Below are positions 36,680 through 45,620 of a stretch of DNA of 64,000 bases, in pieces. Under the pieces are notes generated by a model. That model saw only the letters and a list, made by a program, of their open reading frames with translations. It was not told where the DNA came from and searched no databases. The translations under genes and the position numbers were made by a program. Position 1 is the stretch's first letter. Every line of letters begins with the position of its first letter. Source of the stretch: JBBROS01 sp965217935 (GTDB taxonomy: Bacteria; Pseudomonadota; Alphaproteobacteria; Acetobacterales; Acetobacteraceae); the NCBI GenBank assembly GCA_965217935.1, contig OZ244581.1, positions 868,001-932,000 of the forward strand, read 5' to 3'.

Positions 36680-38077
36680 ATGACCGACCTCTGGCGCCTA
36701 TCCGCAATCGACCTCGCCGCCCGCATCCGCGCCCGCGACGTCTCGGCCCGGCAGGCCGCCGACGCCGCCCTCGCCCGGCTCGACGCGGTCAACCCCAAGC
36801 TCAACGCCGTCGTGGCCCATCGCCCGGAAGACGTCCGCGCCCGCGCCGACGCCATCGACGCCGCCATCAAGCGCGGCGAGGACCCCGGGCCGCTCGCCGG
36901 GGCGCCGGTCACGGTCAAGGTCAACACCGACCAGGCGGGCTTCGCCAGCACCAACGGCCTGATGCAGAACAAGGACCTGATCGCCGAGAGCAACAGCCCG
37001 GTCATCGACAACTTCGAGCGCGCCGGGGCGGTCATCCTCGGCCGCACCAACACCCCGGCCTTCTCGCTCCGCTGGTTCACCAGCAACCTCGTCCACGGCG
37101 CCACGAAGAACCCGCGCGACCCGGCGCTCACCCCGGGCGGCTCCTCCGGCGGGGCGGCAAGCGCGGTCGCCGCCGGGATCGGCCACATCGCCCACGGCAC
37201 CGACATCGGCGGCTCGATCCGCTACCCCGCCTATGCCTGCGGCGTGCACGGGCTCCGGCCAAGCCTCGGCCGCGTCGCCGCCTGGAACGCGAGCGGCCCG
37301 GAGCGGGCGATCGGCCCGCAGCTGATGGCCGTCTCCGGCCCGCTCGCGCGCACCATCGCCGACCTGCGGGCCGGCCTGCTCGCCCTGATGGCGCCGGACA
37401 GCCGCGACCCGTGGTGGACCCCCGTGCCGTTCGAAGGCCCGCCTGCGCCGCGGCGCGTGGCGCTATGCGTCCGTCCTGACGGCATGAGCGTGGCGCCCGA
37501 GGTGGAAGCGGCCCTGCACGATGCCGGGCGGCGGCTGGAAGCCGCCGGCTACGCAATCGAGCCGGTCGAGGCGACGCCCGGTTTCCGCGAGCCGACCGAG
37601 CTGCAACTCAAGCTCTGGCTGGGCGACGGGTTCGCCGCCTTCGCCGCCGCCGTGGAGCAAGAAGGCGACCCGGGCGCGCTCGCGGTCCTGGAGGGCGTGC
37701 GCGGCGCCGCCGAAGGCCTGCCGCCCGATGTGGTCGCGAGCGTGCTCGTCCGGCGCAACGCCTTGTGCCGGCAATGGGGCCAGTTCCTTGAGCAATACCC
37801 GCTGCTGCTCGTGCCGGTCTCGGGCGAGCTGCCGTTCCCCGACAACCTCGACATGCAGCGGCCCGGCGGCTTCGCCCGCGTCGCCGAAGCCCAACTGATC
37901 CAAACCGGCCTGCCGCTGATGGGCCTGCCCGGCCTGGTGGTCAGCACCGGCATGGCCGGAACCGCCCCCGTCGGCGTGCAACTCATCGCGGCGCGCTACC
38001 GCGAGGACCTGCTGCTCGCGGCCGGGGAAGCCATCGAGGCGGGCGGCACGCCGCCGATGCCCGCCGATCCCATTTGA
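36680..38077 (+). CDS. Amidase-signature-family hydrolase
   Basis: 465 residues. Catalytic Lys in GAPVTVKVNTDQAG (about 75), the Gly/Ser-rich signature LTPGGSSGGAASAVAAG with the two Ser (about 155-171), and GTDIGGSIRYPAYACGVHGL are all present. It belongs with GatA-like amidases that hydrolyse amides or ureas; lack of gatB/gatC neighbours argues against the tRNA amidotransferase role. The substrate is unknown. Its TGA is followed at once by CTGCAATCGTCCT, a remnant of repeat family A. Confidence 0.9.
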   Translation: MTDLWRLSAIDLAARIRARDVSARQAADAALARLDAVNPKLNAVVAHRPEDVRARADAIDAAIKRGEDPGPLAGAPVTVKVNTDQAGFASTNGLMQNKDLIAESNSPVIDNFERAGAVILGRTNTPAFSLRWFTSNLVHGATKNPRDPALTPGGSSGGAASAVAAGIGHIAHGTDIGGSIRYPAYACGVHGLRPSLGRVAAWNASGPERAIGPQLMAVSGPLARTIADLRAGLLALMAPDSRDPWWTPVPFEGPPAPRRVALCVRPDGMSVAPEVEAALHDAGRRLEAAGYAIEPVEATPGFREPTELQLKLWLGDGFAAFAAAVEQEGDPGALAVLEGVRGAAEGLPPDVVASVLVRRNALCRQWGQFLEQYPLLLVPVSGELPFPDNLDMQRPGGFARVAEAQLIQTGLPLMGLPGLVVSTGMAGTAPVGVQLIAARYREDLLLAAGEAIEAGGTPPMPADPI

Positions 38078-38097
38078 CTGCAATCGTCCTCAATGAG
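38078..38097 (+). repeat. Family A repeat, degenerate start (A6)
   Basis: CTGCAATCGTCCTCAATGAG directly after the amidase TGA matches the first 14 bases of family A (CTGCAATCGCCCTGA) with one mismatch and then decays. It shows the same placement against a stop codon as the copies behind uvrB, uvrD and the acyl-CoA ligase. Confidence 0.5.
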
Positions 38098-38158
38098 TTG
38101 TTCCGCTCATGATCCAAGCTGAACAAATCCGTGCCGCCCGCGCCTTGCTCCGTCTTGA

Positions 38159-38267
38159 CTAAGCATCACCTCGCGGGACGGCTCGCCGTCGCGAGGCGAA
38201 AAATGATGCGTCTTCAAAGGCGCCTTAAGCAGACATTCGTGGCACAAGCCACGAATGTCCGCTTAGG
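38159..38267 (+). repeat. Family B palindromic repeat, best preserved copy (B2)
   Basis: It begins CTAAGCATCACC and ends CGCTTAGG. Hairpin 1 (38169-38196) pairs CCTCGCG..ACGGC with GCCGTCGCGAGG around a GG bulge. A linker CGAAAAATGATGCGTCTTC follows. Hairpin 2 pairs 38223-38243 (core AGACATTCGTGGC) with 38248-38267 (GCCACGAATGTC core) over an ACAA loop. The termini CTAAGC/GCTTAG are inverted, like a small MITE or REP pair. Confidence 0.85.
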
Positions 38268-38299
38268 ACGAGTTGGCCCGCCATGCCAATGTCTGGGTC

Positions 38300-38527
38300 A
38301 TGACCACCCGGCGCTTGGAGTCCCTGATGGGCGCCGCCCAAGTCTCACCCACCACGGTCGACCGTGTGCGGCAAGCATTGGAGGATGCCGGCGCCGAGTT
38401 CATCGAGCACGGCGTCCGTCGCCGCCAGCCGCCCGCCCCGGCCCGGACGCGCTGTTCACGCGGCTGCAGGCCATCAGCCAGCGGAGCGCCCAGGAAACCG
38501 CCGAGCGCCCGTCCGGCGACGCGCTGA
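38300..38527 (+). pseudogene. Remnant resembling an HTH/antitoxin-type regulator
   Basis: The frame MTTRRLESLMGAAQVSPTTV, then DRVRQALEDAGAEFIEHGVR, resembles the C-terminal part of small XRE-type regulators (the A-L-E-x-A-G-x-E-F-I motif). Beyond about 38440 the frame turns to Arg/Pro-rich sequence without likeness to any protein. The N-terminal HTH is missing, and a family B repeat ends 33 bases upstream. Likely a truncated gene. Confidence 0.35.
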
Positions 38528-38565
38528 CCGAAGGCGGCCTTTACGACGAGGAACGGCTTGCCGGC
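38446..38565 (+). pseudogene. Antitoxin remnant in frame with vapC
   Basis: In the toxin frame, directly upstream of its start, one reads ALFTRLQAISQRSAQETAER and then GGLYDEERLAG. The YDE...L ending resembles the C-terminus of VapB/Rv0623-type antitoxins (ILGYDExGLP). No proper start or DNA-binding domain precedes it, so the antitoxin seems truncated and is open-frame fused to the toxin. Confidence 0.4.
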
Positions 38566-38961
38566 TTGATCGCGGTCGACACCTCGGCCCTCATCGCAGT
38601 CCTTCGCCGCGAGCCCGAAGCCGACGGCTTCGTCCGAGCCATCTCAACAGCCTCCGGCTGCGTACTGTCCGCCGCCAGTCATATCGAAGCCTCGATTGTC
38701 CTGGCCGTCCGACACGGCAGCAGCGGTGCATGGTCCAGCCTCGATGAACTGGTCGCCGCGGCGGACATGGCCATCATCCCTCATGACGCGGAACCCGTCC
38801 GGACGGCACGCGAGGCGTTTCTCCGCTTCGGCAAGGGCCGTATCCCCGCAGCGCTCAATCTCGGCGATTGCGCCGCTTACGCCGTCGCGAAAACCCTCGC
38901 CTTGCCGCTGCTGTTCAAAGGCCGCGGTTTCCCAGCCACGGACGTCGCCGCCGTTCCCTGA
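38566..38961 (+). CDS. VapC-type PIN-domain toxin, antitoxin degraded
   Basis: A 131-residue PIN protein from TTG 38566. LIAVDTSALIAVLRREPEA has the first Asp, ASHIEASIVLAVRHG the Glu, and NLGDCAAYAVAKTLALPLLF the third acidic position with GRGFPATDV at the end, so the RNase site looks complete. The frame is open far upstream to 38131, giving a possible longer product that includes the antitoxin remnant and part of repeat B2. A functional toxin without a complete antitoxin would be unusual, so it may be silent. Confidence 0.7.
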   Translation: MIAVDTSALIAVLRREPEADGFVRAISTASGCVLSAASHIEASIVLAVRHGSSGAWSSLDELVAAADMAIIPHDAEPVRTAREAFLRFGKGRIPAALNLGDCAAYAVAKTLALPLLFKGRGFPATDVAAVP

Positions 38962-38978
38962 ACCCGGGGCCGGCCGCG

Positions 38979-40529
38979 CTACCTGGACGCCTGCTGAAAG
39001 CTCGTCTCCCAACCGCCCCCCAGCGCGTTGTAAAGCGCCACCAGGTTCGTCCCCACCAGCGCCGTGCTGTTCGCAAGCTGCTCCTCGGCCGAGAACACCG
39101 TGCGCTGCGCCGTCAGCACGTCGAGGAAGTTCGACAGCCCCGAGCGATACTGCTGCCGCGCCAGGTCAAGCTGCCGCCGCGCCTGCGTCACCTGGGCTGC
39201 CAGCCGTTCCCGCCGTCTCTGCTCGGTCCGGTAGGCGATCAGCGCATTATCCACGTCGTGGAACGCGCCCAGCACGGTCCGCTGGTAATTGACCGCCGCC
39301 TCCCTCTCGGCTGCCTTGCGCAATTCCAGCGTCCGCCGCAGCCGCCCGCCCTCGAAAATCGGCAGGGTCAGGCTCGGCCCAAGCCCGTACGTGGCCGACG
39401 AGATGTTGCCCCAGGTCTTGAACTGCGTCGCCTGCAGCGCAGCGCTGCCGGACAGCGTGACGGTCGGAAAGAACGCCGCCTCCGCCGCGCCGATATCGGC
39501 CACCGCCGCGTGCAGCTGCGCCTCCGACTGCCTTATGTCGGGCCGCCGCTTGACCAGCTCGGACGGCAAGCCGATCGGCACGGTCGGCGGCGCCGGCGGC
39601 ACCGGCTTCTTGGGCGACAGCTCGGCGCTCAGCGCCCCGGGCGGCGCGCCCAGCAGCAGCGAGATGGCGTTGATCCCCTGCGCGATCTGCTGCTCATACT
39701 GCGGGATCGTCGCCGCCGTGTTCTCAACCTGCGCCAGCGCCTGCGCCACGTCGAGGTCGGTCGCCAGGCCGCCGCTGGCCCGCTCCCGGGTCAGGCCCGC
39801 GCTTTCCTGCGCGCTCTTGAGGTTCGCCCGCGCGATCGACAGCATCTCCTGCGTGCCGCGGAGCTGGATGTAGTCGCGGGCCAGCTCCGAGAGGCTGGCG
39901 ATGAGCAATTGCCGCCGGGCTTCGACCGAGGCGTCGATGGCGGCATCCGCCGCCTCCACCTGCCGCCGCACCCGGCCCCACAGGTCGAGCTCCCAGCTCG
40001 CGTCGAACCCGCCCTGGAACAGGTCGAACGGCGGGATGCTCGTGCCGCCGACGCTGGACGGAATGGCGCCCTGCCGCCCGCCGAGCCCGTTGCTGCTGGT
40101 CTGGGTGCTCGAGCCGCTGCCGTTATTGCCGGTTGCCGGACTGCCGCCCGCGCCGCCGCCGAACAGCGCCGCCACCCCGTTCGGGCTGATCCGCTCGCGC
40201 GTGTAGGACAGGTTGCCGTTCAGCGTCGGATACAGCCCGGCCCCCGTCACCCCCCGCTGCGCCCGCGACTGCGCCAGCCGGAACGTCGACGCCCGCACAT
40301 CGAGGTTCGACGCCGCGACCCGGCGCATCAATCCTGTCAGCACAGGGTCCTTGAACACGCGCCACCAGTTCGGATCCACGGGCTCAGCCACCGGCAGGCT
40401 CGCCAGCTTCGACGGCGGCTCGCTGCGGAACCACGACGCGGGCGACCACGGGCTCGGTTTCTCGAAATTCGGCCCCAGGGCGCACCCGCCCAGCAGCAGG
40501 CAGCTCAACGCGAGCGGATTAATGCGCAC
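38979..40529 (-). CDS. Outer-membrane efflux lipoprotein, NodT/OprM family
   Basis: 516 residues, signal MRINPLALSCLLLGGCALGP with lipobox LGGC. Two outer-membrane efflux repeats: the first with GFDASWELDLWGRVRRQVE, the second with LPSELVKRRPDIRQSEAQL and YGLGPSLTLPIFEGGRL. A Gly/Ser/Asn-rich insert near residues 125-160 lies between them. This is the TolC-like exit duct of the tripartite pump whose inner parts are the two upstream genes; its start overlaps the EmrB gene by 11 bases. Confidence 0.95.
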   Translation of the reverse strand: MRINPLALSCLLLGGCALGPNFEKPSPWSPASWFRSEPPSKLASLPVAEPVDPNWWRVFKDPVLTGLMRRVAASNLDVRASTFRLAQSRAQRGVTGAGLYPTLNGNLSYTRERISPNGVAALFGGGAGGSPATGNNGSGSSTQTSSNGLGGRQGAIPSSVGGTSIPPFDLFQGGFDASWELDLWGRVRRQVEAADAAIDASVEARRQLLIASLSELARDYIQLRGTQEMLSIARANLKSAQESAGLTRERASGGLATDLDVAQALAQVENTAATIPQYEQQIAQGINAISLLLGAPPGALSAELSPKKPVPPAPPTVPIGLPSELVKRRPDIRQSEAQLHAAVADIGAAEAAFFPTVTLSGSAALQATQFKTWGNISSATYGLGPSLTLPIFEGGRLRRTLELRKAAEREAAVNYQRTVLGAFHDVDNALIAYRTEQRRRERLAAQVTQARRQLDLARQQYRSGLSNFLDVLTAQRTVFSAEEQLANSTALVGTNLVALYNALGGGWETSFQQASR

Positions 40530-42048
40530 CGGCCGGCGCTCCCTTCTCGATGTTCGGCAGAAAGAAAATCAGCGGCACGACCAGAAGCACGAAAAAACTC
40601 ATTAGCGTGAACACGTCCAGGTAGCTCATCATCTGCGCCTGCCGCTGCACCTGCCGCGCGATCTCGCCCAACGCCGAGCCGAAGCCCCAGCCGTTGTAGG
40701 GCGTCACATGCTCGGCCAGCCGCGCGTGATGGAACTGCGTCCGCCATTGCAGCTCGGTCGTCACCACCGACACGCCGACGCTGCCGCCCAGGTTGCGCAT
40801 CAGGTTGATGATGGCGCTCGCCTCCGCGTTGCGGTCCTGCGGCACGCCGTTGAACTGCACTGCCGAGAGCGGAATGAAGATGAACGGCAGCCAGACCACC
40901 TGCAGCACCCGCGCCGTGGAGAAATTCCAGAACGAGGCGTTGAGATTGAGGCTCGATGCGTAGTGCAGCGCCCCGGCGATCCCGAGGAATGCCGCCAAAA
41001 TGAGCCATTTCGGCTGGATCACCCGCCCCGTCAGCACGCCCGCCAGCGGCATGAACAGCAGCGTAATCATCCCCCCCACGCCCAAGGTCAGCCCGGCGGT
41101 ATAGGCGTCATACCCCAGCAGCGACTGCGTGAGCTGCGGCAGGAGCTGGGTCGTGGACGCGATGATGAAGCCGAACACGAACATCATCACGTTGCTGATC
41201 GAGAACGCCGACGATTTCAGCAGCCGCAGGTTCACCACCGGCTGCTCCGCCAGCAGCTCCCACACGACAAGAGCCGCCAGCGACAGTCCCGCCGCCAGGG
41301 CGAAGCTGCTGACGAACGCCGACGAGAACCCGTCATCCCGCTCGAACCGATCGAGCACGATCTGCAGGCAGCCGAAGCCCATCACGACGAGGAAGAACCC
41401 GGGATAGTCGATCTTCAGCCCCCGCGCGAGCAGCTCGCGCCGGTCCTGTTGCGTCCGCGGCGAGTCTGACACGAACAGCCACGTAAGCGTCAGCGACAGC
41501 AGGCCGACCGGCAGGTTGATCAGGAACACCCAATGCCACGAATAGACGTCGGTCAGGTAGCCCCCCAGCACCGGCCCCACCGCGGGCGCCGTGATGATGG
41601 TGAAGCCATACAGCGTGAACGCCAGCGCCCGCTGCTTCGGAGTGAAGCTGTCCGCGAACATCGATTGCTCCGTCGGCGCCAGCCCCCCGCCGCCGATCCC
41701 CTGCAAGACCCGGAACACGATCATCATCGGCAGCGACGTCGCCAGCCCGCACGCCACCGACGAGGCGGTGAACAGCGCGACGCACCCCATATAGAACCGC
41801 TTGCGCCCGATCACGTTCGACAGCCACCCGCTGATCGGCAGCACGATCGCGTTGCTTACCAGGTAGCTGGTGATAATGTAGGTGCTCTGGTCCTGGCTCG
41901 CCGCAAGGCTGCCGGCGATGTGCCGCAGCGCCACGTTGGCGATGGTGGTGTCCAGCACCTCCATGAAGGTCGCGATCGACACGATCACCGCGAGCAGCCA
42001 CGGCGAGTTCGGCCCGGCCGCCGACCGGGGGAGGTCGGGCCTGGCCAT
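40519..42048 (-). CDS. emrB: Multidrug efflux MFS permease, DHA2 14-TM family (EmrB-like)
   Basis: 509 residues, MARPDLPRSAAGPNSPWLLA then IATFMEVLDTTIANVALRHI, the DHA2 motif D1. WLSNVIGRKRFYMGCVALF is motif A and RVLQGIGGGGLAPTEQSM motif B/C-like. About 14 membrane segments. It uses the proton gradient to expel hydrophobic compounds through EmrA and the NodT-type duct. The start lies four bases after the emrA stop. Confidence 0.94.
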   Translation of the reverse strand: MARPDLPRSAAGPNSPWLLAVIVSIATFMEVLDTTIANVALRHIAGSLAASQDQSTYIITSYLVSNAIVLPISGWLSNVIGRKRFYMGCVALFTASSVACGLATSLPMMIVFRVLQGIGGGGLAPTEQSMFADSFTPKQRALAFTLYGFTIITAPAVGPVLGGYLTDVYSWHWVFLINLPVGLLSLTLTWLFVSDSPRTQQDRRELLARGLKIDYPGFFLVVMGFGCLQIVLDRFERDDGFSSAFVSSFALAAGLSLAALVVWELLAEQPVVNLRLLKSSAFSISNVMMFVFGFIIASTTQLLPQLTQSLLGYDAYTAGLTLGVGGMITLLFMPLAGVLTGRVIQPKWLILAAFLGIAGALHYASSLNLNASFWNFSTARVLQVVWLPFIFIPLSAVQFNGVPQDRNAEASAIINLMRNLGGSVGVSVVTTELQWRTQFHHARLAEHVTPYNGWGFGSALGEIARQVQRQAQMMSYLDVFTLMSFFVLLVVPLIFFLPNIEKGAPAGAH

Positions 42049-42052
42049 CGCC

Positions 42053-43297
42053 CTACTTGACGGTCACGCTCGGCACGACCGAGAGCCCCGGCGCCAGCCG
42101 GCAATCGTCTATCTTGTGGTCGAACACGATCTTCACCGGCACCCGCTGCACCACCTTCACGTAGTTGCCGGTCGCGTTCTCCGCCGGCAAGCTGCTGAAC
42201 ACCGAGCCGGTGCCGGACTGGAAGCTGTCCACGTGCCCGGTGATGTCCGCGCCGGGGCAGGCATCGACCGAGATCGCCACCGCCTGCCCCGCCTTCATGC
42301 CGGCAAGCTGCGTCTCCTTGAAGTTCGCCGTCACCCAGAGGTCGGACGGCACCACCGCCAGCAGCGCCTGCCCGGCCTTGACGTAGTTGCCCACGTCCAC
42401 CGACCGGTTCGTCACCTTGCCGTCCTGCGGCGCCGTCACCGTCGCGTAGGAAAGCTGCAGCTGCGCATTCTCGATCGCCACGTCCGCCGCCTTCAGGTTG
42501 GCCACCGCCGCCTCGATCTGCGCCTGCTGCGCCTTGATCTGCGCCCGGAACCCCTCCACCGCCTGCTTGGCGGCGTCCACCCGGGCCGCCGCCGACTTGG
42601 TCTGCGCGCTGGAGGCATCGACCTGCTGTTTCGTCACCGCCTTCGGATCGATCTTGCGATACCGGGCAAGGTCCAGCCGCTGCTGGTCCAGATCCGCCTG
42701 CGACACCCGCACCTGGGCTTGCGATTGATCGAGGTTCGCCTGCTGCAGCAGCAGCTGCGCCCGCGCCTGCTCCACCTGCGCCGCCGCCTGCGCCCGCTGC
42801 GCCCCCGCCTGGTCCAGCTTCACCTGGAAATCCCGCGGGTCAAGCTGAAGCAGCGTCTGACCCGCCTTCACCACCTGGTTGTCCGTCACGCCGAGCTTGA
42901 CGACCTTGGCGGCAACCTGGGCCGAAACCTGCGACATGTAGCCGTCGATGAACGCGTCGTCGGTGCTCTCGAACTGCCGCGCATGCAGCCAATACAGCAC
43001 GCCGCAGGCGATCAGGATGGCGGCGGCGCCCGCGGCAAGGCCGATATAGAGCCGCTTCTTGCCGGGCGGCATCGCGGGCTTGGCAGCCTGCTGCTCGTCG
43101 TCCCGCGCCTCAGGCTGGTTTGCCGCGCCGGGCTTGGGAGGATTCTCGTCCAGATCGTCCGCCACCCGCGCCCGCCGGGCCGGCGCCGTCAGCGGATGAC
43201 CGATGTCTGCCGCCAGGGTCGCGCTATAACCCCAGGAATTGTCTGCGGTCTGCGGCGCCAGAAACCGCCGGTAACGCGGCCGCAAGTCTCCGTCCAT
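42053..43297 (-). CDS. emrA: Membrane-fusion (periplasmic adaptor) protein, EmrA/HlyD family
   Basis: Start uncertain: ATG 43297 (MDGDLRPRYRRFLAPQ, 414 residues) is used; a TTG at 43348 or an internal MPPGKKRLYIG (about 43070) are alternatives. One TM helix (YIGLAAGAAAILIACGVLYW) is preceded by an acidic/Pro cytoplasmic tail that is longer than usual. ESTDDAFIDGYMSQVSAQVA and YATVTAPQDGKVTNRSVDVG are the lipoyl/barrel halves around a long Gln/Ala-rich coiled-coil hairpin (about 130-260). First gene of the efflux operon. Confidence 0.92.
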   Translation of the reverse strand: MDGDLRPRYRRFLAPQTADNSWGYSATLAADIGHPLTAPARRARVADDLDENPPKPGAANQPEARDDEQQAAKPAMPPGKKRLYIGLAAGAAAILIACGVLYWLHARQFESTDDAFIDGYMSQVSAQVAAKVVKLGVTDNQVVKAGQTLLQLDPRDFQVKLDQAGAQRAQAAAQVEQARAQLLLQQANLDQSQAQVRVSQADLDQQRLDLARYRKIDPKAVTKQQVDASSAQTKSAAARVDAAKQAVEGFRAQIKAQQAQIEAAVANLKAADVAIENAQLQLSYATVTAPQDGKVTNRSVDVGNYVKAGQALLAVVPSDLWVTANFKETQLAGMKAGQAVAISVDACPGADITGHVDSFQSGTGSVFSSLPAENATGNYVKVVQRVPVKIVFDHKIDDCRLAPGLSVVPSVTVK

Positions 43298-43360
43298 CGA
43301 TGGTTCCAGGATGTGCCGGGGCCGGGATAGGCCCTCTGCCGCCCACAATATGCGGCACGC

Positions 43361-43372
43361 GAATGATCATTC
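43361..43372. promoter_or_regulatory. Palindrome upstream of the efflux operon
   Basis: GAATGATCATTC is a perfect 12-bp palindrome 64 bases upstream of the chosen emrA start and could be an operator for a local repressor. No regulator gene is adjacent, so this is tentative. Confidence 0.35.
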
Positions 43373-43447
43373 CAGTGACACGGCCCGGCTCAGCTTGATT
43401 CGGCGTCGTCATGTGATCGGTTTGCCACAGGGGGGTGTGGCCGCCAA

Positions 43448-44080
43448 TCAACTCCGCTTCAGCAAGAACAGCGCCTGCTCGCCGAACAGATTCGCCAATC
43501 CCGGAAACCGCCGCCAAGGCGCGCGCATCCCTTCGTCGTCCACCGCGAGCCAATCCTCGACCGCGTAGCCCTCCTGCCGGCACAGGTCGAAAAAGTCCTG
43601 TATGGTGCAAGGATGGATGTTCGGCGTCTCGTGCCAGGGCCGGTCCCACGTCGCCGTCATTGGCATCCGCCCCTGCCACACCAACTGCCACCGCACCCGC
43701 CAATGCCCGAAATTGGGGAAACTGACCAGCGCCCGCGTGCCGATCCGCAGCATCTGCCGCAGCACCTCCCGCGGGCGTTCGACCGCCTGCAGCGTGCGGG
43801 ACAGCACTACGTAGTCGAACAACGCATCTGGGTAATGCGACAGATCGCTGTCCGCGTCCCCGTGCATGACCGGCAGACCGTGCGCCACGGCGCGCGTCAC
43901 CTCGGCCATGTCGATCTCGATGCCGCGCGCGTCGCATTGCTGCGTCCGGAACAGGTGCTCGATCAGCGTCCCGTCGCCGCTGCCGATGTCCAGCACCCGC
44001 GTCCCCGGACGGATCATCTGCGAGATCAGCCGCAGGTCGACCCGCACATGCCGGTGCGCCCGGACCGCCTGCGGCTTCAC
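43448..44080 (-). CDS. metW: Methionine biosynthesis protein MetW (methyltransferase fold)
   Basis: GTG 44080 overlaps the metX stop (GTGA) and gives VKPQAVRAHRHVRVDLRLIS, 210 residues. VLDIGSGDGTLIEHL is SAM motif I, and YPDALFDYVVLSRTLQAVERP is strongly MetW-like, as are SFPNFGHWRVRWQL and TPNIHPCTIQDFF. MetW works with MetX in homoserine acylation for methionine synthesis in proteobacteria. The pairing with metX confirms the call. Confidence 0.95.
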   Translation of the reverse strand: MKPQAVRAHRHVRVDLRLISQMIRPGTRVLDIGSGDGTLIEHLFRTQQCDARGIEIDMAEVTRAVAHGLPVMHGDADSDLSHYPDALFDYVVLSRTLQAVERPREVLRQMLRIGTRALVSFPNFGHWRVRWQLVWQGRMPMTATWDRPWHETPNIHPCTIQDFFDLCRQEGYAVEDWLAVDDEGMRAPWRRFPGLANLFGEQALFLLKRS

Positions 44081-45264
44081 GCCAGCCCCGCCCGCTCCGC
44101 GCACCCGGCCAGGAACCCGTGCAGCGTCCGGTGCATGTCCGGCTCGTCCAGCAGGAACGCGTCGTGCCCCTTGTCGCTCGCGATCTCGACGAAGCTCGCG
44201 TTCGCCCCGGCCCGGTTCAGCGCCCGCGCGATGGCCCTTGACTGCGCCGTCGGGAACAGCCAGTCGCTCGTGAAGCTGATCATGCAGAACCGCGTCGGGC
44301 TGCCCCGGAACGCCGCCGCGAGGTCCCCCCCGTGGTCCGCCGCCAGGTCGAACAGATCCATCGCCCGCGTGATGGTAAGATAGCTGTTGGCGTCGAACCG
44401 GGTCACGAACGTGCTGCCCTGGTGCCGCAGGTAGCTCTCAACCTCGAACATGTCGCCGAACAGCCCGAGGTCGGCCGGGTTGGGCGCAGGCCCGTCCGCC
44501 TGCCGCACCCGGCGCCCGAACTTGCGCGTCAGCGCCTGCTCGCTCAGGTACGTGATGTGCGCCGCCATCCGCGCCACCGCCAGCCCCCGCGCCGGCACCC
44601 GCCCGTCGCGCCAATAGAACCCGCCCTGCCAGTCCGGGTCGGCGAAGATTGCCTGGCGCCCGACCTCGTGGAACGCGATGTTCTGCGCCGAATGGAACGC
44701 CGCCGTCGCGATCGGCACGGCGGCGAACACGCACTCGGGATAGGTCGCCGCCCATTCCAGCGCCTGCATCCCGCCCATCGACCCGCCGACTGCCGCGAAC
44801 AGCCGTTCGATGCCGAGATGCTCGACCAGCCGCTTCTGCGCCCGCACCATGTCGCGGATCGTCACTGTCGGGAACTCGATCCCCCAAGGCGCCGTCCCGC
44901 CCGGCTCGCGCGCGCTGCGCGGCCCCGTGCTCCCCATGCAGCCGCCGAGCACGTTGGCGCAGACAACGAAGAACCGGTCGGTGTCGATCGGCCGCCCGGG
45001 TCCCGCCACCTGGTTCCACCAACCCGGCTTGCCGGTCTGCGGATGCACCTCCGCCGCGTACTGGTCCCCGGTCAGCGCATGGCAGACCAGTACGGCGTTG
45101 CTCCGCGCCGCGTTCAGCGTGCCGTAGGTGCGGTAGGCCACCGTGATGCCCGGCAGCACCGCCCCGGACTCAAGCGTGAACGGCTCGGCGAACGCGGCCG
45201 CCTGCTGCCGATCCAGCAACGTGGTCGGCGCAACCGGGCCGGGACGGGGTTCGGGATGATCCAT
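44077..45264 (-). CDS. metX: Homoserine O-acyltransferase MetX
   Basis: 395 residues from ATG 45264 (MDHPEPRPGPVAPTTLLDRQ); an ATG at 45279 would add five. LVCHALTGDQYAAEVHP and ANVLGGCMGSTGPRS are conserved MetX segments. Nucleophile Ser sits in GGSMGGMQALEW, Asp in SDWLFPTAQSR and His in DKGHDAFLLDE. It transfers an acetyl or succinyl group to homoserine; acyl choice is not read by eye. In the ancestral gene set metX precedes metW, as here. Confidence 0.95.
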   Translation of the reverse strand: MDHPEPRPGPVAPTTLLDRQQAAAFAEPFTLESGAVLPGITVAYRTYGTLNAARSNAVLVCHALTGDQYAAEVHPQTGKPGWWNQVAGPGRPIDTDRFFVVCANVLGGCMGSTGPRSAREPGGTAPWGIEFPTVTIRDMVRAQKRLVEHLGIERLFAAVGGSMGGMQALEWAATYPECVFAAVPIATAAFHSAQNIAFHEVGRQAIFADPDWQGGFYWRDGRVPARGLAVARMAAHITYLSEQALTRKFGRRVRQADGPAPNPADLGLFGDMFEVESYLRHQGSTFVTRFDANSYLTITRAMDLFDLAADHGGDLAAAFRGSPTRFCMISFTSDWLFPTAQSRAIARALNRAGANASFVEIASDKGHDAFLLDEPDMHRTLHGFLAGCAERAGLA

Positions 45265-45330
45265 GGCAGCCAGACGCATAAAGCATGAGAGGGAGGGCGG
45301 GTAGGGCAAGCTGGCGTTACCTCTCGCCGC

Positions 45331-45382
45331 GCTTGTTCGCTTGATTATGAACAAGCAAAGGGATATACAAGTCATATATCCC
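45331..45382. promoter_or_regulatory. Inverted repeats upstream of vapBC
   Basis: GCTTGTTC (45331-45338) with GAACAAGC (45349-45356), and GGGATATA (45360-45367) with TATATCCC (45375-45382) are two perfect 8-bp inverted repeats. The second ends 16 bases before the vapB start, the usual position of a VapBC autoregulatory operator. The AT-rich core contrasts with the GC-rich surroundings. Confidence 0.6.
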
Positions 45383-45398
45383 AATCAGGACATCGCAA

Positions 45399-45620
45399 GT
45401 GGCCACTACGACCCTTTTCATGACGAACCGCTCGCAAGCGGTCCGCCTGCCCAAGGAACTCGCCTTCCCCGCAACGGTGCGAAACGTTGCCGTCCTTCGC
45501 GACGGCGCGCGCCGGGTCATCTTGCCGGCGGACGCCGTATGGGATGATTTCTTCGACGCGCCCGGCATCGGCCTCGGAACGCGCGAGCAGCCGCAAGCCG
45601 AGGTCCGCGAGAGTTTCTGA
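45399..45620 (+). CDS. vapB: VapB-type antitoxin (AbrB/SpoVT fold)
   Basis: 73 residues from GTG 45399. TLFMTNRSQAVRLPKELAFP is the swapped-hairpin AbrB DNA-binding motif of VapB antitoxins that pair with tRNA-cleaving VapC, followed by VLRDGARRVILPADAVWDDF and an acidic C-terminal tail. The vapC ATG follows its stop with no gap. Confidence 0.93.
   Translation: MATTTLFMTNRSQAVRLPKELAFPATVRNVAVLRDGARRVILPADAVWDDFFDAPGIGLGTREQPQAEVRESF

Noticed and set aside
36680..38077. GatA subunit of tRNA amidotransferase
   Set aside because: No gatB or gatC nearby; only the general amidase signature is supported.
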